Positions 9,164 through 18,340 of a stretch of DNA of 44,851 bases are shown here, piece by piece. The notes under the pieces are model-generated. The model did no database searches. It saw only the letters and a list, made by a program, of their open reading frames with translations, and was not told the DNA's origin. The stretch's first letter is position 1. Every line of letters starts with the position of its first letter. The position numbers and the translations under genes were made by a program. The DNA comes from Verrucomicrobiaceae bacterium (GTDB lineage Bacteria > Verrucomicrobiota > Verrucomicrobiia > Verrucomicrobiales > Verrucomicrobiaceae). The stretch lies in assembly GCA_016795375.1 (NCBI GenBank), contig JAEUHJ010000049.1, positions 1-44,851 of the forward strand. The letters run 5' to 3'.

Positions 9164-9922
9164 ATGCTCATGCAGGCATGGCTTGGAGTCGTTCTCGTGC
9201 TGAGCATGGCTTACTGGGCTGTCGGCGGACTGCTTTTTGTGCTCGCAGGGCTGGTGCTGGCGCCGTTCCTGCCGCTGGAGACATCACGCACCATCGGCCA
9301 GTGGCTGTTGCAGGGTGCTTTCCGCAATTTTTTGCGGCTGCTGCGGTTGTGCGGTGTGTTCGAGTGCGAGTTCCGCGGCTTCGAGGCTCTGGAGGGCGTC
9401 AGCGGCGGACTGATCATCGCGCCAAATCATCCGGCATTGTGGGATGCGGTGTTTGTCATCGCGCGGGTGCCCGGCTTGCGCTGCATCATGAAGGCCTCGC
9501 TGCTGCACAACCCGTTCCTGCGCGGCGGGGCGAAGCTCGCGGGCTTCATTCCGAACAAACCCGCGCACAAGATGCTGCAGCGCTCCATCGAGGCGCTGCG
9601 GCAGGGCGACCGGCTGCTGTTTTTCCCGGAGGGCACACGCACGCGGAAGCACGAGAACAGCATCAACGCCTTCCAGGGCGGCCTCGGCATCATCGCCACG
9701 CAGTCGAGCGCGCCGGTGTGGCCCGTCTTCATTGAGACGAACAGCGATTATCTCAGCAAAGGCTGGCCGCTATGGCGGCTGCCGGACAAAAAAATCCGGC
9801 TGCGCATCACCCTCGGCGAACCGCTCGCCAGCCCGCCAGATGAAAGTGCTGCCGAATTCATGAGCCGGCTGCGCGAGGTCTATCTGACCACTCTCCCCAG
9901 GACTGCTTTGAAGGGCGGCTGA
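9164..9922 (+). CDS. plsC: 1-acyl-sn-glycerol-3-phosphate acyltransferase family protein (PlsC-type)
   Basis: The 252-residue protein has an N-terminal membrane segment (about residues 4-36), followed by the acyltransferase HX4D motif NHPALWD (H89, D94) and FFPEGTRTR, which binds the glycerol phosphate. This is the LPLAT/PlsC family, which adds the second acyl chain in phospholipid synthesis at the inner membrane; lyso-lipid variants exist. The frame is open upstream to a GTG at 9092 that would overlap the divergent fabZ start. The ATG at 9164, directly before the membrane segment, is therefore chosen. Confidence 0.85.
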   Translation: MLMQAWLGVVLVLSMAYWAVGGLLFVLAGLVLAPFLPLETSRTIGQWLLQGAFRNFLRLLRLCGVFECEFRGFEALEGVSGGLIIAPNHPALWDAVFVIARVPGLRCIMKASLLHNPFLRGGAKLAGFIPNKPAHKMLQRSIEALRQGDRLLFFPEGTRTRKHENSINAFQGGLGIIATQSSAPVWPVFIETNSDYLSKGWPLWRLPDKKIRLRITLGEPLASPPDESAAEFMSRLREVYLTTLPRTALKGG

Positions 9923-9987
9923 CGGCCGGATTTCAACTTGCGACAAGGGTCTTTCTCGCGTCCATCCCGCCTCCTTCCCGCAGGCTC

Positions 9988-10761
9988 ATGAAGCTCGTCG
10001 TCCTCATTCCCAGCTACAACACCGGCCCCCTGCTGACGGACACGGTGAAGCATGCGCTGGAGCATTGGAACGAGGTGCTCGTGGTCATCGACGGCAGCAC
10101 CGACGGCAGTGAGAAAGCCGTGGAGGTCATGCAGGCCGCGCATCCCGGCCTGCGTCTGATCAAACAGCCGCGCAACCACGGCAAAGGCGCCGCGGTGCTG
10201 CGTGGTGCCGAGTTTGCCGCCGGCGAAGGTTTCACCCATATCCTCACGATGGACGCAGACGGGCAGCATCCACCGGACTGGATTCCAAAATTCATCGACC
10301 TCGCGCAATCGCACCCGGAGGCGGTGTTGTTCGGCACGCCAGTCTTCGGTTCTGAAGCGCCGCAGCTCCGTGTGCAAGGCCGCCGTATCTCCAACGCGTG
10401 GTCAAATCTCGAGACACTCGGCTGGGGCATCGGCGACTCGCTCTTCGGCATGCGCGTGTACCCCGTGGCGGCGCTGCTGCGCGCGTTCCGCGGCACCTTC
10501 TTCGCGCGCCGCTTTGATTTCGACACCGAGATCGCCGTGCGTGTGTGCTGGCTGGGCGTGCCGGTGGTCAATGTGCCCACGCCTGTGCGCTACCTCACCG
10601 CCGCCGAAGGCGGCGTCTCGCAGTTCCGTTACTTCCGCGACAACGCGCTGCTGACGTGGATGCACACACGCCTGTTCTTCGGCTTCATCTTCCGCCTGCC
10701 CCTGCTGCTCCGCCGCGCGCTGGACGGAGGCAATCCGCTGAAAAAAATCGTGGTGAAGTGA
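9988..10761 (+). CDS. family 2 glycosyltransferase (DPM/DPG synthase-like)
   Basis: The 257-residue protein has the GT-A/GT2 layout: VVLIPSYNTG at the N-terminus, VIDGSTDGS, KGAAVLRGAEFAAG, then TMDADGQHPPDW with the metal-binding D89-A-D91. This resembles polyprenyl-phosphate mannosyl/glucosyl transferases, which use a nucleotide-sugar donor at the membrane. The C-terminus has only one amphipathic/hydrophobic stretch (LFFGFIFRLPLLL), so it is probably membrane-associated. The exact acceptor is unknown. It follows plsC by 65 bp and precedes the sulfatase by 31 bp. Confidence 0.88.
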   Translation: MKLVVLIPSYNTGPLLTDTVKHALEHWNEVLVVIDGSTDGSEKAVEVMQAAHPGLRLIKQPRNHGKGAAVLRGAEFAAGEGFTHILTMDADGQHPPDWIPKFIDLAQSHPEAVLFGTPVFGSEAPQLRVQGRRISNAWSNLETLGWGIGDSLFGMRVYPVAALLRAFRGTFFARRFDFDTEIAVRVCWLGVPVVNVPTPVRYLTAAEGGVSQFRYFRDNALLTWMHTRLFFGFIFRLPLLLRRALDGGNPLKKIVVK

Positions 10762-10792
10762 TGGGTGGCGGCGTCAACGGCGTTATCCGCTC

Positions 10793-12160
10793 ATGCGTGC
10801 GCTGATTATCGTCCTCGCATCCGCCGCCAGCCTTCGTGCCGCGCCGGACGTCCTTCTCATCGTCAGCGACGACCAGCGGCCGGACACGATTCATGCGCTG
10901 GGCAATGTGGTGATCGAGACGCCGAATCTGGACCGCCTCGCGGCGGGCGGCACGGCATTCACCCGCGCGTATGCCGGTTACCCGATCTGCCATGTCAGCC
11001 GGGCGCAAATCCTCACCGGCACGCACGCCTTCAAGGCGCTGCCGAAGTATCCCGCCGGAGCCATCGACGCCAGGCTCGCCACATTGGCCGGGACATTTCA
11101 AAAGGCCGGCTGGCACACCTGCTACAGCGGCAAATGGCACAACGACGGTCATCCCATGCAGCGCGGCTATACGACGACGAGCGGCCTGTACTCCAGCGGC
11201 GGCGGAAAAGGCGTCACGCAGCCGGAAATCGACGATCGTGGCCGCCCGCTCACCGGTTATCGCGGCTGGACCTTCAAAGACGCGGATAACGAAGCCGAAC
11301 TCGACAAAGGCGTCGGCCTGCAAGCCGACAACAGCCGTCACATCGCCGACGGCGCGATATACGCGATTCAAAATGCGCCGAAGGACAAACCGTGGCTCGT
11401 GCATGTGAACTTCGCCTTCCCGCATGATCCACGCCAATGGCCAGCCGGCATGAACAACCGCTACGACGCGGCGAAAATGCCCCTGCCCGCCAATTTCGCA
11501 CGGCGGCATCCCTTCGATCACGGTAACATCGACGGACGCGATGAACTGCTGCTGCCAACACCGCGAACTGAAGCCGCTGTGAGGGAGGAGCTCGCCATCT
11601 ACCACGCCATGATCACCGATCTCGACGCGCAGCTCGGCCGCATCCTCGCCGCGCTGCCACGTCCGGAGAACACGATCATCGTCTTCACCTCCGACCAGGG
11701 TCTCGCCCTCGGCAGCCACGGCCTGCTCGGCAAGCAAAACCAGTATGAGCACAGCATCCGCAGCCCGCTGATCATCTGCGGCCCGGGACTCCCGAAAAAC
11801 GAGCGCCACGCCGCGCTTGTCGAACTGCGCGACATCTTCCCCACGCTCTGCGACCTCGCCGACATTCCGGTTCCAGGCACCGTGCAGGCAAGGAGCATCG
11901 CGCCGCTGTTGCGCCATCAAACGGAACGCGTCCACGATTTCGTCACCGGTGTCTTCACCGACACCCAGCGCATGATCTGCGACGACCGCTGGAAGCTCGT
12001 GCTGTATCCCAGAGCAGGCCGCGAGCAGCTCTTCGACCTGCAAAGCGACCCCGACGAAAGGAGCGATCTCAGCTCATCTCCGGCGCTCCAGGCAAAACGC
12101 GACGCGCTGCGGTCACGACTGGATGCCTGGCGGCATGAAAATGGCGATCCGAACTTGTGA
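10793..12160 (+). CDS. exported sulfatase with atypical active-site motif
   Basis: The 455-residue protein starts with a signal peptide (MRALIIVLASAASLRAA) and has the alkaline phosphatase/sulfatase fold: LIVSDDQRPD (metal Asp26/27), TPNLDRLA, a C66-H-V-S-R70 motif followed by QILTG, KPWLVHVNFAFPHDP, FTSDQGLALGSHGL and a C-terminal LFDLQSDPDE. Sulfatases need Cys or Ser in C/S-X-P-S/A-R converted to formylglycine. Here the Pro is Val, so maturation or activity may differ. The fold also covers phosphonate and phosphodiester hydrolases. Secreted sulfatases of this type degrade sulfated polysaccharides in Verrucomicrobia and Planctomycetes. Confidence 0.9.
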   Translation: MRALIIVLASAASLRAAPDVLLIVSDDQRPDTIHALGNVVIETPNLDRLAAGGTAFTRAYAGYPICHVSRAQILTGTHAFKALPKYPAGAIDARLATLAGTFQKAGWHTCYSGKWHNDGHPMQRGYTTTSGLYSSGGGKGVTQPEIDDRGRPLTGYRGWTFKDADNEAELDKGVGLQADNSRHIADGAIYAIQNAPKDKPWLVHVNFAFPHDPRQWPAGMNNRYDAAKMPLPANFARRHPFDHGNIDGRDELLLPTPRTEAAVREELAIYHAMITDLDAQLGRILAALPRPENTIIVFTSDQGLALGSHGLLGKQNQYEHSIRSPLIICGPGLPKNERHAALVELRDIFPTLCDLADIPVPGTVQARSIAPLLRHQTERVHDFVTGVFTDTQRMICDDRWKLVLYPRAGREQLFDLQSDPDERSDLSSSPALQAKRDALRSRLDAWRHENGDPNL

Positions 12161-12267
12161 TCGAGCACGCAGATCAATTCCTGCCCGGGTTTGCCCCGCA
12201 TGTACGGAAACCGGCCGTTCCGCTGTGGCCGGAAAGAAGGCCGCGTCGCTGCGCGTGAAGATGCGTC

Positions 12268-13578
12268 ATGAGAACCGGCCTGCTCCTTCTCGCCCTGACG
12301 GCCTCCGTGCTGGCCGCTGACACGCAGAACTGGCCGCAGTTTCGCGGCGCGAATTCGGATGGACTCGGCGAAGGCGCGACGCTGCCGGAGTCGTGGAGCG
12401 AGACGGAAAACGTGGTGTGGAAGGTGAAAGTGCCGGGCTGGGGCTGGTCGTCGCCCATTGTGTGGGGCGACAAGATTTTCGTGACGGCGGCGGTCGGTGA
12501 GAAGGAACTGCCGACGCCGCATGTCGGCGGCTATCCGGGCGGGCATGTCGGCACGGGCGAGGTGCATCGCTGGATGCTGTATTGCTTCGACTTTGAGAGC
12601 GGAAAGAAGCTGTGGGAGTTCGAAGCGCACACGGGCATCCCGCCGCAGATGCGGCACCCGCGAAGCTCCTTCGCGAATGAGACGCCGGTGACGGATGGCG
12701 AGCATGTCTATGCCTGGTTCGCGAATATCGGCCTGTTTTGCTGCGCCATGGATGGCAAGAAACTCTGGGAACGTCGCTGGCCGAGCTATCCGATGCGCGA
12801 TGGCTGGAACACCGGAACCTCGCCCGTGCTGCATGGCGAGCGCATCTTCATCCAGAATGACAACGAACAGGAATCCTTCCTCGAAACCGTCGATAAACTC
12901 ACCGGCAAGACGCTGTGGCGCGTTTCACGCCAGGAGCAGAGCACCTGGTCCACGCCTTATGTGTGGGAGAACAGCCAGCGCACCGAATTGGTGACCATCG
13001 GCTTGAACAAGATTCGCTCCTACGCGGTGGAGGACGGTGCCTTGCTGTGGGAGATCAGCGGCACCGCTGGTTTAGTCAGCCAGATCCCGCTGTCGAAGCA
13101 CGGACTGCTTTATGTGGGCGCGGGTTATCACTACGGGCCGCTTTACGCGATCAAACCCGGCGCGAAGGGCGACATCTCACTCATGGGCGAGGCGACGAGC
13201 AATGAATTCATCGCGTGGTCGCAGAAACGCGGCTCCAGCATTCATCCCGGCTATCTCATCAGCGGCGACCGTCTCTTCGTCTGCTACGACTCCGGCCTGC
13301 TGGGCTGCTTCAACGCGAAAACGGGCGAGGAGATCATCCCGAAGACGCGGCTGAACACGAAAGGCGGCCGCTTTTATGCCTCGCCGTGGGCTTGCAACGG
13401 CCGCATCTTCCTGCTGAACGAAAACGGCGACACCTGGGTGATCGAAGACGGCCCCGAATACAAACTCCTGCGCAAAAACTCCCTCGGCGATGTCGCCTGG
13501 GCCACACCGGCCATCGCACGCGGCAGCTTGTTCATCCGCACTTACTCGTGGCTGTATCGGATTCAGAATCAGAAGTGA
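12268..13578 (+). CDS. exported PQQ-like beta-propeller repeat protein
   Basis: The 436-residue protein has a signal peptide (MRTGLLLLALTASVLAAD) followed by repeats with the PQQ-propeller pattern: NWPQFRGANSDG, VVWKVKVPGWGWSSPIVWGDKIFV, GKKLWEFEAHTG, GKKLWERRWPSY, GKTLWRVSRQ and WATPAIARGSLFIRTYSWLYRI at the end. The opening WPQFRG...G is typical of large families in Planctomycetes and Verrucomicrobia whose function is unknown. Its resemblance to BamB or dehydrogenases is only in the fold. It lies 107 bp after the sulfatase and 6 bp before the next gene, which suggests co-transcription with that gene. Confidence 0.88.
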   Translation: MRTGLLLLALTASVLAADTQNWPQFRGANSDGLGEGATLPESWSETENVVWKVKVPGWGWSSPIVWGDKIFVTAAVGEKELPTPHVGGYPGGHVGTGEVHRWMLYCFDFESGKKLWEFEAHTGIPPQMRHPRSSFANETPVTDGEHVYAWFANIGLFCCAMDGKKLWERRWPSYPMRDGWNTGTSPVLHGERIFIQNDNEQESFLETVDKLTGKTLWRVSRQEQSTWSTPYVWENSQRTELVTIGLNKIRSYAVEDGALLWEISGTAGLVSQIPLSKHGLLYVGAGYHYGPLYAIKPGAKGDISLMGEATSNEFIAWSQKRGSSIHPGYLISGDRLFVCYDSGLLGCFNAKTGEEIIPKTRLNTKGGRFYASPWACNGRIFLLNENGDTWVIEDGPEYKLLRKNSLGDVAWATPAIARGSLFIRTYSWLYRIQNQK

Positions 13579-13584
13579 CCTGTC

Positions 13585-14169
13585 ATGAAAATCGCGTGCC
13601 TTTTCCTCTTCTTCACCGGTTTGCTGCATTCGCAGGAAGTCCTCAAATTCGTCAAGAACCCGGCCGAACGCGGCACCTTGAGCGATCAGCGCCAGCTCGT
13701 GCGCGGCGACACTGGCAAATGGAACGACGCGGCGATGCTTCTGCACACGACGAAGCCAACCGGCATGCCGCTGGATGACTGGATGGATGCCGCGAGCGAG
13801 AAAAAGCCCGTCGTGACCGCCGCGGACGAGAGCTGGCTGCTCTTTCGCACGCGCCAGCTCGACGACAATGACCGCGTGTGGATCGAAAAGATCGAGCGCA
13901 GTGGCAATGCTTTCACCATCACCATGCACGAGGCCATCTGGCAGGGAAAATATTTCAAGACCTTTACTTGGTATGAAGTCACCGCCGTGAACCTCGGCAA
14001 GCTGCCCGCAGGCGATTACACGGTGACGTGGATCGTGAAGCCGCTGACCTTCAAACAGCTCGAAAAGCCCCGCGAGGCGCAAAACAACTACCAGACCAAC
14101 TGGCCGGCCGATGAGCAGTCGGGCGAAAAGAAGCCGGTGGAGATCAAAACCAAGTTCACCGTTCAATAG
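13585..14169 (+). CDS. exported protein of unknown function
   Basis: The 194-residue protein has a short signal peptide (MKIACLFLFFTGLLHSQ). The rest is a mixed, hydrophilic domain containing WLLFRTRQLDDNDRVWIEKIER and GDYTVTWIVKPLTF, which looks like a beta-rich fold. I do not recognise a family. It follows the PQQ-repeat gene by 6 bp and is probably in the same transcript, so the two may act together in the periplasm. Confidence 0.75.
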   Translation: MKIACLFLFFTGLLHSQEVLKFVKNPAERGTLSDQRQLVRGDTGKWNDAAMLLHTTKPTGMPLDDWMDAASEKKPVVTAADESWLLFRTRQLDDNDRVWIEKIERSGNAFTITMHEAIWQGKYFKTFTWYEVTAVNLGKLPAGDYTVTWIVKPLTFKQLEKPREAQNNYQTNWPADEQSGEKKPVEIKTKFTVQ

Positions 14170-14253
14170 AGACACAACCCATGAAAGTACGGCTCTTCAG
14201 CAGAATCAGCGGGCAAGCGCGAGCGGGGATGCCGTGCTCGCTACGGTCAAGAG

Positions 14254-14287
14254 GAGGCTTCGGTGAAGCCTCATGCCGGAAGGCATG
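14254..14287. repeat. two abutting hairpins
   Basis: GAGGCTTC-GGT-GAAGCCTC (14254-14272) is directly followed by CATGCC-GGAA-GGCATG (14272-14287). They sit between the unknown exported gene and the transposase relic. They could be a transcription/processing signal of the upstream operon, part of the IS end, or another short palindromic repeat. No T-run follows, so a classical terminator is unlikely. Confidence 0.5.
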
Positions 14288-14365
14288 AGAAAGCGGGCGA
14301 TGGCTGGCACTGGCAGCGGCGATGAGGTTGTCATCGTGGTGCGAAAAACAACAACCAGGAGGCCA

Positions 14366-15182
14366 GTCATCGCTCTCGAAATAGAAACCCTCTTCAACAC
14401 CGTGCAACCCCTGCGCGGCTTCATCTGCAAGGATGCCACGCTGGTGCGCGAGGACGCGTCCATGCGCATCGACATCACGCTGCGTGAAGACAAGCGCAGC
14501 CATGCGCGCTGCGGCGGCTGTGGCAGGCCCGCAAGGCGATGATGATGATCTGGTTCAATGGACCCGGCGTCTGAACTGGAAGGAGACGGCCACCGTTTTC
14601 AAAGTCAGTTGGGGGCTGGCGCATCGCGATCTCACCGGCATCGAGGCGATCGGATTGGATGAGCTGCATCGTGGACGTGGCAAAAAGAGCGCCAACGACA
14701 TCACGCTCATCTATCAGATCGACGCGGGCTGCCGTCGGCATCAGGCTCAAAAAGATGCGCTGGAACCTGCTGCGAGCGGGGAAGCGAGTGAGGGGCAAGG
14801 CGCGGATGAGACTTAACGCGCTGATCCGAGCCAAAGGAGCCACACAGCACGGGCATGGCTGCTCAAAGAGAGTTTTGAGCACTTCTGGATCTGCCGCAGC
14901 CTGGGCAGGTCGATGGGCTTCCTGGACGCATGGGTGAGCCGGGCGCTGCGCAGCCGGCTGGAGTCCACCAAGAAAGGGCCCGGCTCATCGACGCGCACTG
15001 GCAAGAGATCCTCAACCACATCAAACACCGCATCACCAACGCGGCGAGCGAAAGGCTCCAACAGCCGCATCCAGGCGATCAAAAGCGCGGCGCGAGGCTT
15101 CCGCTCATCCGCCAGCTACCGAATGCGCATCCTCTTCCATTGCGGCAGGCTCGACCTCAAGCCCGCTGTCGCCCACTATTGA
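14366..15182 (+). pseudogene. degenerate ISL3-family transposase
   Basis: Transposase fragments occur in order but in different frames. First is an N-terminal piece with ETLFNTVQPLRGF and the zinc-finger CGGCGRP. Next is a catalytic piece with TGIEAIGLDELHRGRGKKS and TLIYQIDAGCRR (the DDE domain's first Asp region). Then come KESFEHFWICRSLGRS, IDAHWQEILNHIKHRI and the C-terminal NSRIQAIKSAARGFRSS and FHCGRLDLKPAVAHY ending in TGA. This matches the ISL3 transposase order, but there are at least three frameshifts and a large deletion between the zinc finger and DDE parts, so it is not functional. I could not identify terminal inverted repeats with confidence. Confidence 0.85.
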
Positions 15183-15300
15183 TGCGGCATCAAGAAAGCA
15201 CACCTCCTTGCCAACGGCAGACTGGCCGCCTCTGCGGTCTGTCTTGACGCCGGATTAATAAAACCCGCGAAGAACCTGAAAGAAAAGCATTCGAAGTGGA

Positions 15301-17463
15301 TCACCTCGGCAGCCGCAGGACGAAGCATGCTCCGTCTTTGTGCGCGGCATCCAGGGTGATCGCGCCGCCGAGCGCGGTGGCGAGGCGACGGCACAATGCG
15401 AGTCCAAGGCCGACTCCGGGCGCGGAGTGCGCGGCCTGGTCCGCGCTTTTGTGAAACGGATGGAAGATGCGGCGGCGTTCGTTGCGCGAGATGCCGACAC
15501 CGTGATCACGCACGCGCAGCATGGCGAATTTGCCACTGGTGTCCGCCTCGACGTGAATCACCGGCTCCGCGGCACGCGGGGCGGCGTATTTGCAGGCGTT
15601 ATCGACGAGATTGAACAGAATCTGCTCCACCGCCGCCGCGTCGATGTGCAGTTGCGTTTTGCGGTCGGTGTCGCTCGCATGCACGCGCACCTCCATGCCG
15701 CAGTCGTCGGCACGTTGCTTCAAACGCGGGTGAATGCGGTCCAGCAGCTCGCCGATCGTGATGTTTTCGGCCCGTGCCTTGGCGCTGCCGCGTTCGAGCC
15801 GCGCATAGGCCAGCACATTTTCGACCAGATGGCTCAAACGGCCTGCCTCACCCGTCAACGTGTCGAGATAGGTCTTCCGCTGCGCTTCATCGGCCACCAT
15901 GCCGTCCGCCAGCATCTCGGAATAAATTCGGAAGGTCGTCAGCGGCGTGCGCAGTTCGTGTGTGACGGCGGAAACGAACGCGGCGCGGCGCTCGCTCAAC
16001 GCCACAGTGCCCCACAGCACCAATCCGACTGCGGCGGCGGCCAAAAGCACGCACGCGAGCGCTATGGCGAGCGATTTGCGCAGCGGCGTCCAAAACGGCA
16101 GCGGTGGCAGTTGGATCGTGCCGGGGATCAACCGCACCGGCAGCGCCGCGAAACGCAGCGGATCATCCGTGGGCCGCGTTCCCAGGCTCACGTTCGCGGC
16201 GGGTTCGAGACGTGCGTCAGGAAACAAATCCATGATCTCCTTCAGCCACGCCTCACGCAACGCCGGCCAGTCCAGCCACACGCCCTGCACCATGCGCACG
16301 CCATCCACAAAGGCCTCGCGCGTCAGCAGCAAGTTTCCGCCGAGCCACACGCCTTGAAATGGACGCGAGCTGTTGGACGTGGCGTTGTTATTGCGCCCGT
16401 TGGATCCTTCCTCCGGTGCATCGACACGTTGAGCGGCCGTTTGAGGTTCAGGCGTTGCAAAAGCGCCGCCTGCTGTGGATGAATCAGCCGCTTTGGCAGC
16501 AGAAGCCGAGGCAGGCGCAGGCATCGGTGCGGCTGCAGGAGCCGCCGCAGCTTTGTCAGCCTCGAGATCAGCTTTCTTCTCCAAAGCCTTTGGCGCTGGC
16601 ACCTTGGATTCATCTGCGGGTTTGCTGCCGGAATACGCCAGCGTTTTGGCTGGCGCCTCCTTCATTTTGATCATCGGCTGCTGCTTGATCGCCTCCTCCG
16701 CCTGCGCGGTGATTGCACGGTTGCGCGAGTAGTTTTCCGTGTTGTTGAGCACCCGTTGCTGCTGCTGCGCGATCATCTGGCCCTGTTGCGTGTTCCAGGC
16801 AGGATTGCGTGGTGCGTTGGCGTCGTTGTCCATCAACAGCGCGTCATTCATCTCAAACCGCACCGCGCAGGCCGCCTCGGCGAGTAGCTGGCGGTTGAGC
16901 GTTCGTTCCGGTGCCAGGGCCGCCTTGATGCCGTTTGTGCGTGTCGTCGGGGCAGGCGTGAACAGGTTCACCGGCTTCGCCAGCAGCTCGCGCAGACCGC
17001 TCAGGCGTTGCTCGCTGCGCGTCAGATCGTCGGAATTGATGAATTGCTCCAGCGCCAGCGATCGCTCGCTGTTTTGCGGCACTTGGGGCGACATCACCTG
17101 CCCGCGCGAGTCCATCTGGAAGTGCAGCAGCACATGTTCCGGCACTTCCGCAAGCAATGGCGACGGCACCAGCACCTCGCCCTTCGCCACATTGCCATAC
17201 ACTTTGTTGATCAGACCTTCCGGCGCATGAAACGGCCGGAAATCATGCGGCGGCCGCGCATTCTCGCGCATCAGCAAGGCGCTGGCCTGGAAATCCAACC
17301 GCCACAATGCCAGACGAACACGTTCCTGTCGCTCGGCGTCACGCGCGGCCGTTTCGCGCTCACGCTCCAGCTTCAACGTGTGCCAGCCCACCCACGCCAT
17401 CGCCGCGAGCAACAGCCCGAAGCAGGCGAGGAAGCTGATCCAGATGTGGAGCGGTTTGCGCAT
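15301..17463 (-). CDS. sensor histidine kinase with large extracytoplasmic domain
   Basis: The 720-residue protein has TM1 (about 8-28), an extracytoplasmic region of about 430 residues, TM2 (about 463-487) and a cytoplasmic kinase: H-box THELRTPL (His502), N-box LVDNACKYA, G1 DHGVGIS and G2 GVGLGLAL. The sensor region contains an Ala/Pro-rich low-complexity stretch (about 300-330) and Gln/Asn-rich stretches (about 226-250 and 355-366), and matches no sensor family I know. The open frame extends upstream into the regulator gene. The ATG at 17461-17463 is preferred because it directly precedes TM1 and lies 7 bp after the regulator stop. It forms one operon with the upstream regulator. The signal is unknown. 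Confidence 0.9.
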   Translation of the reverse strand: MRKPLHIWISFLACFGLLLAAMAWVGWHTLKLERERETAARDAERQERVRLALWRLDFQASALLMRENARPPHDFRPFHAPEGLINKVYGNVAKGEVLVPSPLLAEVPEHVLLHFQMDSRGQVMSPQVPQNSERSLALEQFINSDDLTRSEQRLSGLRELLAKPVNLFTPAPTTRTNGIKAALAPERTLNRQLLAEAACAVRFEMNDALLMDNDANAPRNPAWNTQQGQMIAQQQQRVLNNTENYSRNRAITAQAEEAIKQQPMIKMKEAPAKTLAYSGSKPADESKVPAPKALEKKADLEADKAAAAPAAAPMPAPASASAAKAADSSTAGGAFATPEPQTAAQRVDAPEEGSNGRNNNATSNSSRPFQGVWLGGNLLLTREAFVDGVRMVQGVWLDWPALREAWLKEIMDLFPDARLEPAANVSLGTRPTDDPLRFAALPVRLIPGTIQLPPLPFWTPLRKSLAIALACVLLAAAAVGLVLWGTVALSERRAAFVSAVTHELRTPLTTFRIYSEMLADGMVADEAQRKTYLDTLTGEAGRLSHLVENVLAYARLERGSAKARAENITIGELLDRIHPRLKQRADDCGMEVRVHASDTDRKTQLHIDAAAVEQILFNLVDNACKYAAPRAAEPVIHVEADTSGKFAMLRVRDHGVGISRNERRRIFHPFHKSADQAAHSAPGVGLGLALCRRLATALGGAITLDAAHKDGACFVLRLPR

Positions 17464-17470
17464 GATGAGT

Positions 17471-18157
17471 TCAGGCGAGTTGATAGCCCTTTCCACGCAC
17501 GGTGACGATGACGCGTGGCGATTCGGCGTCATCGCGCAGTTTGTGGCGCAGGTTGGCGATGTGCATGTCCACGGTGCGCGTTTCGGTCTGCTTGTTGTCG
17601 ATGTGCCAGACGCGCTGGAGCAATTCTTCACGCGAAACAGGACGTCCACGATTCAAGGCGAGGTAGCGCAGCACATCGCGCTCGCGTTCGGAGAGTTCGG
17701 TGCGTTCACCGTTCTCGAAACGGGCCTCGCTTTGGCCGAAATCAATCACTGCCACTGACAGTGTGAGCGTTTCACTCACCGGTTGACGTTCGGGGGCACG
17801 ACGCAGCACGGCTTCCACACGGGCGAGGAGTTCGCGCACGCTGAACGGCTTCACGACGTAGTCGTCCGCGCCGAGGCGCAGGCCGCGCACGCGATCGTTT
17901 TCCTCACCGCGAGCGGACAGAATGATCACCGGCGTTCCAGGTCGATCGCGGCGAAGCGCCTTCAAAATGTCGAAGCCGCTCGCATGCGGGAGCACGAGAT
18001 CGAGCAGCATCAGGTCAAAGGTCGCGCTCAAGGCCAGCTTCATGCCTTTCTCGCCATCGCCTGCCTCCAAGGTCGTGTGACCGGCAAACTTGAGCGCATC
18101 CAGGACGCCGCGACGGATCGCGGCGTCGTCTTCGATGACCAGAATGGTGGCAGGCAT
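17471..18157 (-). CDS. OmpR/PhoB-family response regulator
   Basis: The 228-residue protein has a receiver domain with acidic ED at 9-10, phospho-acceptor Asp53 in LLLDLVLP, and Lys103 in VVKPFS. It is followed by a winged-helix Trans_reg_C domain (LSERERDVLRYLALNRGRPVSREELLQRVW ... VRGKGYQLA). It is the first gene of a two-gene operon with the histidine kinase, which begins 7 bp downstream, and the pair presumably forms a phosphorelay. OmpR-family proteins bind direct repeats about 10-11 bp apart, so this regulator is one candidate (among others outside the window) for the tripartite boxes described here. Confidence 0.93.
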   Translation of the reverse strand: MPATILVIEDDAAIRRGVLDALKFAGHTTLEAGDGEKGMKLALSATFDLMLLDLVLPHASGFDILKALRRDRPGTPVIILSARGEENDRVRGLRLGADDYVVKPFSVRELLARVEAVLRRAPERQPVSETLTLSVAVIDFGQSEARFENGERTELSERERDVLRYLALNRGRPVSREELLQRVWHIDNKQTETRTVDMHIANLRHKLRDDAESPRVIVTVRGKGYQLA

Positions 18158-18190
18158 GGCGGGAGGTTAGATGAGGAATTCTGGCGAAGC

Positions 18191-18335
18191 AAAGTGGTCC
18201 GCACAGTCCCCTGTGCGGGGTTTCGCAGTCTGTTGGCTGTCTTTGAGCGCGAGGCTTCGAGGCCGGAATGGCTTTCCAGTTGGTAAGAGCTGATTGTGTT
18301 TACGGAGCGCCGCACAGGGGACTGTGCGGACCACC
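18191..18335. repeat. REPIN-like element, GTGGTCCGCACAG family
   Basis: The left unit (18191-18218) is AAAGTGGTCCGCACAG plus a self-complementary continuation CCCCTGTGCGG. The right unit (18310-18335) is its inverse, CCGCACAGGGGACTGTGCGG ending in ACCACC. Each unit is itself a hairpin and the two units are inverted about a spacer of about 90 bp. The same arms recur at 35116-35194. It lies between the response regulator and the first vWA gene, just before the vWA stop codon at 18341, so it could also act on transcript ends. Confidence 0.85.
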
Positions 18336-18340
18336 CTGGA

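Noticed and set aside
18191..18335. Ordinary bidirectional terminators for the flanking convergent or tandem genes
   Set aside because: No T-runs follow the stems, and the same arm sequence recurs at 35116, so a dispersed repeat explains it better. A secondary role in transcript ends is possible.
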